Shown here: positions 31,611 through 37,514 of the stretch, piece by piece
How the letters are laid out: every line of letters starts with the position of its first letter
Numbering within the stretch: the stretch's first letter is position 1
Source: Porphyromonadaceae bacterium UBA7572
GTDB lineage: Bacteria > Bacteroidota > Bacteroidia > Bacteroidales > Muribaculaceae
Length of the DNA: 37,514 nt
Assembly (NCBI GenBank): GCA_002476625.1
Contig: DLLC01000004.1
Location: forward strand, 1 to 37,514
Reading direction: 5' to 3'
Program-made: the position numbers and the translations under genes
The notes under the pieces: model-generated
Seen by the model: the letters and a program-made list of their open reading frames with translations, nothing else
Database searches by the model: none
What the model was told of the DNA's origin: nothing

Positions 31611-33515
31611 CTATTCTTGATTTTTACTGCCAGTGGCATTTTTCTCCGCATAGAGGACAAACCTGTTTGATGTTTGTGAAAATCTGCTGAATACATTGCC
31701 ATCCTCGGAAGTACAGGCGGAGTTGGCGGCAATGAATGTGTTGCCTGTCGCCACGATTTGGCATCTAAGGTAAGTGGCTTTTTCGTAGCCGGCATCATAA
31801 ACGAAAGCCTTGTCGCGCGAAGCGTTGATAACGTTGCGTTCCACCACGTTGCCCTTGAATGTGACGGACTGGTTAGTGGCCTGCTCCAAGAGGGCGCAAA
31901 GCTCGTAGTCGCTTTTAATGTAGTTGCCGCTCATATTGTATGAGGCGTTTCTCACATTCCTTGTGAAGATTCGGGTGTCGCCCTCAAGGTGGTTTTCCCG
32001 TGCCTCAAGGGACACGAATTCAATCGGATTTTCTGCGCTGGAGCCGGAGGCTGTCATCAGCGTCTGCAGCCCCGTTGCCCAGTTTCTGTGGGCCGTCACT
32101 TTCGCGGTCTTTTCCGAGGCTAATAGCATAGTGTAGCCCGCTTTTGCGAAGTCGAGAGGATAACTGTAACTTTTGCTGTAGGTGTAGTTGATGGTGTTGT
32201 CGTTGAAAATGACATTTGTGCCAATGGCATGTAGGCACACATGGTTCTCCGTGTCACCGTACACACCAACGTGGCAATCCGACATGAAAAGGTTTCGGCA
32301 CACCTCCACAGGGCTGTCGCAAGAGCCGGAATAGTGGTTCTTTCTCTCCTCCAATTCGTTGCCGTCGCCGTAGCAAACATCATAGAGTACGCTCACATCC
32401 ATTGTCCCATAGAAGGTATTTTGGTCAAATGTGCCCCTTTCCCAGTTGGAGTAAATCACCTTGTTGTCGTTGAAACTTACATTGTGGTAATCTGTAAAAG
32501 TGTCGAAACTGAAAGTGGCTGCGACTTTAACCGGAGCGTCCATGTAGAAGTCGTTGCCATCAATATGCACATCGTTCACCACGTGGTTGATGGGCGTTTT
32601 GCTGAACGTTGTTATGCCGTCATCATCTTTCACCCGGTTATCATCTTGGTTGGTGAAAAAGGTGAGAAAGCGGTCGTTTGCCCCATCCCAATCACCAATG
32701 ATGCCTGTGTCAACACCAATGGATGTGTCAGCTTCTGAAGTTTTGCGGCTATATTCTCCACCTCTCCCGATTCCCTGCTCTGCCGTGGGTATGTAAGGGA
32801 CAATTTCGTTATGAAATTCGTTGCCTGTGATGTAGATGTGTTCCTTTCTCAATTCTGTGGCTCCGTCGGTTGTTCCGGTGTAGTTGTTGACACTCCAAAT
32901 GGCAAGAGCCTCGTCGTTACCGTATTTGCGGATAATGTTATGGTTGATGTTCACATGCTGCAAATCGCCTCTCAGCCACAGGCCACCACCGATTTTCTGG
33001 CGGTTGTAGTTGATAAGCTCGCAGTCGGATATGGTGATGTTCTTCCCTCTCCTGATATCCACGTTTGTGCCGGGGAAATCCTCTAAATGGATTTTAACAG
33101 ACTTCATGCTGACGCTTGATGCGTTGTAGATTTTTACAGCATAGAATCCATTGGCGAAAGGTTTCTGATTGTCTTTTGTGAAATTACAGTCTCTTGGGTC
33201 AAATTTGCACTCTATCGTTAAGTCGTGAATATCGACCGACACTTTTCCTTCGTCGTTGTCATCTTCATTCACGGGACGTGTCTTGTCACCCAAAACACCA
33301 ATGATGCAGTCGTCCACAAATTCGAAGCCTTCATCGAGAATGAGTTTTGTCTTTTCGCTTTTTCCGTAAATGATAACATTTTGCTTATTGAATACAAGGC
33401 TGTTAGGAAGCGTGAATTCGCCTTCGTAATCAAGCTTGATAATGATGGTATCCAACCCCTCATACTTGACTCCTTTTTCTGCAAATGTTTTTGTAATTTT
33501 CACAAAAGTATCCAA
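31611..33515 (-). CDS. Right-handed beta-helix protein, probable 5' frameshift
   Basis: The protein has parallel beta-helix repeats through most of its 634 residues: VSVDIHDLTIECKF, VSMKSVKIHLEDFPGTNVDIRRGKNITISDCELIN, VNINHNIIRKYGNDEALAIW, IYITGNEFHNE, VHIDGNDFYMD, VSFNDNKVIYSN and VIFNDNTINYTY. Such domains occur in polysaccharide lyases and adhesins; I see no catalytic signature. The frame begins at TTG 33515 immediately after an in-frame TGA. An ATG at 33571, 27 bp from a -7 box, opens another frame (MKNEVYLITNPTIIHNQDD) that would join this one after one added base. No signal peptide is visible in either reading. It is followed by the LRR gene 55 bp later. Confidence 0.75.
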   Translation of the reverse strand: MDTFVKITKTFAEKGVKYEGLDTIIIKLDYEGEFTLPNSLVFNKQNVIIYGKSEKTKLILDEGFEFVDDCIIGVLGDKTRPVNEDDNDEGKVSVDIHDLTIECKFDPRDCNFTKDNQKPFANGFYAVKIYNASSVSMKSVKIHLEDFPGTNVDIRRGKNITISDCELINYNRQKIGGGLWLRGDLQHVNINHNIIRKYGNDEALAIWSVNNYTGTTDGATELRKEHIYITGNEFHNEIVPYIPTAEQGIGRGGEYSRKTSEADTSIGVDTGIIGDWDGANDRFLTFFTNQDDNRVKDDDGITTFSKTPINHVVNDVHIDGNDFYMDAPVKVAATFSFDTFTDYHNVSFNDNKVIYSNWERGTFDQNTFYGTMDVSVLYDVCYGDGNELEERKNHYSGSCDSPVEVCRNLFMSDCHVGVYGDTENHVCLHAIGTNVIFNDNTINYTYSKSYSYPLDFAKAGYTMLLASEKTAKVTAHRNWATGLQTLMTASGSSAENPIEFVSLEARENHLEGDTRIFTRNVRNASYNMSGNYIKSDYELCALLEQATNQSVTFKGNVVERNVINASRDKAFVYDAGYEKATYLRCQIVATGNTFIAANSACTSEDGNVFSRFSQTSNRFVLYAEKNATGSKNQE

Positions 33516-33597
33516 TCATCTTGGTTGTGGATTATGGTAGGGTTTGTTATTAAATAAACCTCATTTTTCATAAATAATAAGTATTAAAGTTTATGCG

Positions 33598-33605
33598 CAA
33601 ATTTA
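33598..33605 (-). promoter_or_regulatory. -7 box of the beta-helix gene
   Basis: On the minus strand this reads TAAATTTG, a TAnnTTTG match. The ATG at 33571 lies 26 bp downstream, a normal leader; the TTG at 33515 would give about 80 nt. Confidence 0.5.
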
Positions 33606-33710
33606 TTTATTTTTTTAAATAATAAAAGGTGGTTTCCGTTTTTTTGTGTAAAAAATGTTAATATTAAGCATAAGCATTTGTAGCGAACAGTCCTTCTGGT
33701 GGCATTGTCT

Positions 33711-34655
33711 TTACCTTGGGCGGAAGAAGGAGAGGAAATAGGGTGGGAACGGGGTCTCGAAATGGAGGGGCGAGTGGGTGCGAGGGTGATAGAATGCGAG
33801 GCGGAAGGCGTGGAGGCAGAGACGGCTTGCCCCGTCCACTCGGCTACCATACTTGTAGTCGCCCACTATGGGGTGGTGCAGTGCCTGCATGTGCACGCGA
33901 ATCTGGTTTTTGCGTCCGGTATGTAGGTGGAGCTCAAGCATGGCGAACCGCTCGTTTTGCTGGAGCAGCCGCCAGTCGGTGCTTGCCCATTTGCCGCCGT
34001 TGTTAGTTCGGCTGCTGATGATTTTCATGCTTGGAGTGTCTTTCAGCCAGCTCTCTATGTGTCCTGCCTCTTTTTGCATTTGGCCTTCCACTACTGCCAC
34101 ATATCGGCGGTCAATGACGGTACTGTGCCAGTCGGCGGTCATGAGCTGCTGCACCTCGGTGCTTTTGGCATACACCATCAGTCCGGATGTGCGCGTGTCG
34201 AGGCGGTGCACCACGTGGGCGGTGCACCGCTGGTGCGTCTCCATAAAATATCGGTCGAGCAAATCTTTCATGTTGAGGCTGTTACGACCCACGCCCATCG
34301 ATAGCACCTCGTCGGCTTTGTCCACCACTATCAGATCACGGTCTTCATACGCCACCGTGAAGTACTGGCTGAAGTCGAACCGCGTGCGGCCCACTCCCGG
34401 GTGCTTGCTTATTTCTACCAGAGCGTCGGGGTGGACGATGAAGTCGTGCCTTGTCTGTACCGTCTTGTCCACGAGCACGCCACCGCCCGTAAGAATGGAC
34501 TTGGCCTTGCTTCGGCTGATGCCCTGGAGTTTCTTCATCACAAAGTCGAGAAGCGGCATCTCTTCCCTCGACAGAAACTGGGTGTACTGTGCATCTATGC
34601 GAGGCACATGGCCTGTGGCGTTGTGGTAAGTGTGATTGTTGTGATTGTGACGCAT
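33711..34655 (-). CDS. RluA-family pseudouridine synthase
   Basis: RluA-family enzymes make pseudouridine in rRNA or tRNA. The 314-residue protein has an S4 RNA-binding domain (about 38-90, SRSKAKSILTGGGVLVDK) and a catalytic domain with the HRLDTRTSGLMV motif (catalytic Asp), then HTGRKNQIRVHMQALHHPIVGDYKYG and a C-terminal LHAFRLAFYHPRT. The start at 34655 (MRHNHNNHTYHNATG) sits 29 bp from a -7 box; a GTG at 34685 overlaps that box. The His-rich N-terminus is odd and not part of the family core. The target site is not predictable; RluD-type (23S rRNA) is the closest general match. Confidence 0.92.
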   Translation of the reverse strand: MRHNHNNHTYHNATGHVPRIDAQYTQFLSREEMPLLDFVMKKLQGISRSKAKSILTGGGVLVDKTVQTRHDFIVHPDALVEISKHPGVGRTRFDFSQYFTVAYEDRDLIVVDKADEVLSMGVGRNSLNMKDLLDRYFMETHQRCTAHVVHRLDTRTSGLMVYAKSTEVQQLMTADWHSTVIDRRYVAVVEGQMQKEAGHIESWLKDTPSMKIISSRTNNGGKWASTDWRLLQQNERFAMLELHLHTGRKNQIRVHMQALHHPIVGDYKYGSRVDGASRLCLHAFRLAFYHPRTHSPLHFETPFPPYFLSFFRPR

Positions 34656-34684
34656 ATGACCAAAAAATTGCGGTATCTTCACCA

Positions 34685-34692
34685 CAAAATTA
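34685..34692 (-). promoter_or_regulatory. -7 box of the pseudouridine synthase gene
   Basis: On the minus strand this reads TAATTTTG (TAnnTTTG), 29 bp upstream of the ATG at 34655. It supports the 34655 start. Confidence 0.5.
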
Positions 34693-34739
34693 GTGAAAAT
34701 ATCGCAATATGTATGAAAATGAGAGTTTGGGAAAAACTT

Positions 34740-35903
34740 TTATCCTTCAAAGAAGCGACGGAAACGCTCGAAAATCCTGTTCTTGGTGGTTTCCGAAGGC
34801 TTGACGCTTGGCGACGATTTTAATGCCTCGAAGGTCTTGCGGTCGGCATCGGTGAGTGTTTCGGGCATATACACACTCACGTTCACCAATAAGTCGCCGG
34901 TGCCATAGTGGTCGGGTGAGGGAAGGCCTTTACCCCGCAGGCGCAGAATTTTGCCAGGCTGGGTGCCCGGCTCAATGGTGACACGCACACGGCCATCCAC
35001 GGTGGGCACTTCCACCTTTCCGCCAAGCACGGCGGTAGGAATGTCGAGCATAAGGTTATACACCAGGTCGTTGCCGTCGCGGTGGAATTGGCTGTCGTTT
35101 TCTTCCTCAATGACGATGAGCAAGTCGCCTGGCACACCACCGCCTGGGGCATCGTTGCCTTTGCCGCTCATTTTGAGTGTCATGCCTTCGCCTACACCGG
35201 CTGGAATGTTGATGGAGATAATCTCGTCTTTCTTAATCAGCCCTTGACCACCGCATTCCGGACAGCGCTCCTTGATGATTTTGCCCTTACCTCCGCAGGT
35301 GTGGCATTCGCTTTGGGTCTGCATAGTGCCAAGGATGGTGCGCTGCATTCGCGTTTCCACACCTGTGCCATGGCAGGTGGGGCAAGTGTCGAGCTGAGTG
35401 CCATTCTTGGCACCTGTGCCATGGCAAGCCTCACACGAAACCATGCGTGGTATCTTCAACTTCTTTTCTACGCCGTGAGCCACGTCTTTCAGCGAGAGCC
35501 TCACGCGCACGCGAAGGTCGCTGCCACGCTGCACTCTACGCCCGCCGCGAGAGCGTCCGCCGCCGAAGCCGCCGAATCCGAAGTCGCCGAAAATGTCGCC
35601 GAACTGTGAGAAAATATCGTCCATCGACATTCCTGCGCCACCGAATCCGCCTTGTCCGCCTTGTGTGCCGGCGAAACCGAACTGGTCGTAGCGTGCACGC
35701 TTCTCCTTGTTCGACAGCACGTCGTAGGCTTCAGCGGCTTCCTTGAATTTTTCCTCAGCGGCTTTCTTCTCGGCGTCGGTTTTGCCTTGCTGGCGGTCGG
35801 GGTGATATTTAATTGCTAATTTGCGGTATGCTTTTTTTAATTCATCTTCTGTGGCGTTTTTCTGAACGCCAAGCACTTCATAATAGTCTCTTTTTTCTGC
35901 CAT
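34740..35903 (-). CDS. dnaJ: Chaperone protein DnaJ
   Basis: DnaJ delivers unfolded substrates to DnaK and stimulates its ATPase. The 387-residue protein has the J domain (1-70; DYYEVLGVQKNATEDELKKAYRKLAIKYHPDRQ with the HPD), a Gly/Phe-rich linker (FGGAGMSMDDIFSQFGDIFGDFGFGGFGGG), and four zinc-binding repeats (CEACHGTG, CPTCHGTG, CHTCGGKG, CPECGGQG), then the C-terminal substrate domains ending FERFRRFFEG. It lies 22 bp downstream of grpE in one operon. dnaK is not in the window. Confidence 0.98.
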   Translation of the reverse strand: MAEKRDYYEVLGVQKNATEDELKKAYRKLAIKYHPDRQQGKTDAEKKAAEEKFKEAAEAYDVLSNKEKRARYDQFGFAGTQGGQGGFGGAGMSMDDIFSQFGDIFGDFGFGGFGGGRSRGGRRVQRGSDLRVRVRLSLKDVAHGVEKKLKIPRMVSCEACHGTGAKNGTQLDTCPTCHGTGVETRMQRTILGTMQTQSECHTCGGKGKIIKERCPECGGQGLIKKDEIISINIPAGVGEGMTLKMSGKGNDAPGGGVPGDLLIVIEEENDSQFHRDGNDLVYNLMLDIPTAVLGGKVEVPTVDGRVRVTIEPGTQPGKILRLRGKGLPSPDHYGTGDLLVNVSVYMPETLTDADRKTFEALKSSPSVKPSETTKNRIFERFRRFFEG

Positions 35904-35925
35904 CGTTGCTGTAATGTGTTTTTAA

Positions 35926-36546
35926 TTACTGACCTACTACCACTTTTGCGTGGCGAAGCACTTTGTCGTTGATCGTATAGCCTTTCTGCACAGTGTCGAT
36001 CACCTTCCCCTTCATGCTTTCTTCTGGAGCGGGGAATGTGGTGACAGCCTCGTGAACGTCGGCGTCGAAATCGACGCCGGTGGACTCCATCGGCTTCACT
36101 TGCTGTGATTCGAGGTATTTTAAAAACTTATTGTAGATGAGGTTTACCCCGTCCTTCAGGCTGTCCTTGTCCTCTGTTTTCTCGATAGCGTCGAGGGCGC
36201 GCTCAAAGTCATCGACCACAGGGAGAAGATCGCGCATGGCTTTTTCTCCACCATTCTTTATGAGGTCGGCTTTTTCTTTGAGTGTGCGTTTGCGGTAGTT
36301 GTCAAACTCTGCCATCAGGAAAAGGTATTCCTTCTGTGATTTTTCGAGCGCGGCTTGCAGTTCAGTTATTTTCTCTTCGGGAGTTTTCTCCTTTGCGGGC
36401 TGTTCTGCTTCCTCAGTTTCACCGTTTTCTGACGTGGAGTTCAGGTTCTCTCCCTCCTGTTGCTGAGTGTTATGCTCATCGGCTTGAGCCTCTTTTTGCA
36501 CATCCTTCTCCATATCATTTTCGTGTTTTTGATTTTTCTTGCTCAT
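35926..36546 (-). CDS. grpE: Nucleotide exchange factor GrpE
   Basis: GrpE releases ADP from DnaK. The 206-residue protein has an acidic, Gln/Glu-rich N-terminal region (about 1-65), a long helix (EEKITELQAALEKSQKEYLFLMAEFDNYRKRTLKEKADL), a four-helix bundle and the beta-rich head: MESTGVDFDADVHEAVTTFP and the C-terminal VQKGYTINDKVLRHAKVVVGQ, a clear family ending. The start at 36546 (MSKKNQKHEND) is preferred over an open extension upstream. Only a near-match to a -7 box, TAGCTTTC, was found (36598-36591, minus strand). dnaJ follows. Confidence 0.96.
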   Translation of the reverse strand: MSKKNQKHENDMEKDVQKEAQADEHNTQQQEGENLNSTSENGETEEAEQPAKEKTPEEKITELQAALEKSQKEYLFLMAEFDNYRKRTLKEKADLIKNGGEKAMRDLLPVVDDFERALDAIEKTEDKDSLKDGVNLIYNKFLKYLESQQVKPMESTGVDFDADVHEAVTTFPAPEESMKGKVIDTVQKGYTINDKVLRHAKVVVGQ

Positions 36547-36719
36547 ATTTCTATATCTTTTTTTCATTATCGTGATAAGTAATCTTGTGTGAAAGCTATG
36601 ATAATGTGGAGGCACTTGCTATCCCCACCTTTTGCTGGCGCAGGTGTGAACTTTCGCTTCTGATTCTATAAGCAAAAACGATGCCAACTCGTATGGCAGT
36701 GGTTGCGCTCAAGCTCTAT

Positions 36720-37514
36720 TTACAAAGGTATGACATAATGGCTGTGCTGCGCGAACTTTGTTGATGCTTTTTCTGCCAAATCGGCATTGTGGAATATGCC
36801 AAAAATTGACGAACCGGATCCCGACATGGCTGCATAAATGGCTCCCTCGTCGATTAAACTCTGCTTAATCGACGCCAATTCAGGGTATTGCGCGAACACA
36901 CTTTGCTCGAAATCATTTGCGAGCTCCGACTGCCATCGCTCTATGCCGGCTGACAGAATGCTGGGCAGCGGTTTTGATGATGGCTTTGGGGTGGCTTGGG
37001 CATAGGCTGCTTTTGTGGGGACCGACACGTCTGGCTTCACGAGCAGCATCCCCATTCCTTTGAGCGACACTTTGATGGGGGAGAATACATTTCCGATGCC
37101 CGTGGCCATCATAGGGGTGTTGTAGATAAAAAATGCGCAGTCGGCGCCTATCTTCGATGCCATTTCTGCCAGCCGTTCATTGGTAAGCCCCACTTTAAAC
37201 ATATCGTTGAGCATTTTCAGACAGAATGAGGCGTCACTCGACCCTCCGCCCAATCCAGCGCCATCGGGAATATGCTTCACTAAGTGTATTTCCACAGGTG
37301 GCAGGCCGAATTCATTCTCCATTATCCTGTAGGCTTTCATCACCAGATTTTTTTCGGCGGGGCAGTCCACAGTGCGCCCGTAGCACTTAAGAGTGGTGTC
37401 GCTGCAGTTGTTAGCTGCAGGCACAATTTCAAGAGAGTCGGTCAAGGGAATGGGGTAGAACACGGTCTCGATGTTGTGGTATCCATCGGGCCGCCGGCTC
37501 ACGATGTTGAGGCC
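36720..37514 (-). CDS. ispE: 4-(cytidine 5'-diphospho)-2-C-methyl-D-erythritol kinase, 5' end outside window
   Basis: IspE phosphorylates CDP-methylerythritol in the non-mevalonate isoprenoid pathway, using ATP. The frame is open to the right edge (GLNIVSRRPDGYHNIETVFY) and the family's usual start is about 10 residues farther out. The GHMP-kinase motif LGGGSSDASFCLKMLN (ATP-binding glycine-rich loop) is present, as is the C-terminal AMSGSGSSIFGIF. About 264 residues are present. grpE lies about 170 bp downstream on the same strand, and a stop near 36720 is clear. Confidence 0.96.
   Translation of the reverse strand, partial: GLNIVSRRPDGYHNIETVFYPIPLTDSLEIVPAANNCSDTTLKCYGRTVDCPAEKNLVMKAYRIMENEFGLPPVEIHLVKHIPDGAGLGGGSSDASFCLKMLNDMFKVGLTNERLAEMASKIGADCAFFIYNTPMMATGIGNVFSPIKVSLKGMGMLLVKPDVSVPTKAAYAQATPKPSSKPLPSILSAGIERWQSELANDFEQSVFAQYPELASIKQSLIDEGAIYAAMSGSGSSIFGIFHNADLAEKASTKFAQHSHYVIPL

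Noticed and set aside
31556..31798. Upstream extension of the LRR frame into the beta-helix gene
   Set aside because: It overlaps the 3' end of that gene and would place the signal peptide internally.
1..37514. Search for CRISPR arrays, insertion sequences, integrase genes and rRNA
   Set aside because: No regular spacer-repeat pattern, transposase motif, integrase motif or rRNA-like sequence was noticed; the single tRNA has no adjacent integrase.

Overview
The window reads as a chromosomal segment of a Bacteroidales bacterium, probably from the Muribaculaceae/Prevotella side of the order. The reasons are the long form of YidC, the gldE-phosphopantetheinyl transferase pair, DUF3078 and DUF3108 envelope proteins, secreted proteins with C-terminal sorting-type domains, and many promoters that fit the Bacteroidetes pattern (-7 box TAnnTTTG, weak TTG/TTTG near -33) rather than sigma70. 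No mobile element, prophage, rRNA or CRISPR array was seen. Taxonomy below order level is inference.

Layout. 1-4.3 kb: 3' part of pyrG, yidC with a strong terminator, and a small exported protein. 4.5-9.8 kb: an export operon of a TolC-type channel, a HlyD/EmrA-type adaptor and two ABC-2 permeases, with no ATPase gene; a palindrome lies just upstream and a long hairpin closes it. 10.0-15.3 kb: speA (no standard start codon), truA, a C69 dipeptidase and a DUF3108 protein, facing fba across a shared perfect terminator. 16.7-19.0 kb: two tandem paralogous secreted proteins, each with its own promoter and terminator. 19.2-21.2 kb: gldE overlapping a phosphopantetheinyl transferase gene. 21.2-22.8 kb: TraB/GumN-like protein, a possible small RNA, and hsp20. 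23.0-25.4 kb: a tightly packed DUF3078 outer-membrane operon with two unknown exported proteins, ending at a terminator shared with tRNA-Pro(GGG).

25.6-29.9 kb (minus strand): a probable five-gene operon of an exported nitroreductase-like protein, an M15/DUF5715-like exported protein, a HAD phosphatase, aroB and a YD-repeat-like exported protein. 30.0-33.6 kb: two large proteins (leucine-rich-repeat and beta-helix), both of which look frameshifted. 33.7-37.5 kb: an RluA-family pseudouridine synthase, dnaJ, grpE and the 5'-truncated ispE.

Housekeeping genes (pyrG, yidC, truA, fba, aroB, dnaJ, grpE, ispE) form the backbone. Much of the rest is envelope biology: export machinery, outer-membrane barrels and secreted surface proteins. 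The best candidates for something new are the ATPase-less export operon with its palindrome, the DUF3078 three-gene unit, the possible small RNA near 22.3 kb, and three coding anomalies (speA start; the 3' end of the LRR gene; the 5' end of the beta-helix gene). Those anomalies could be biology or assembly error.
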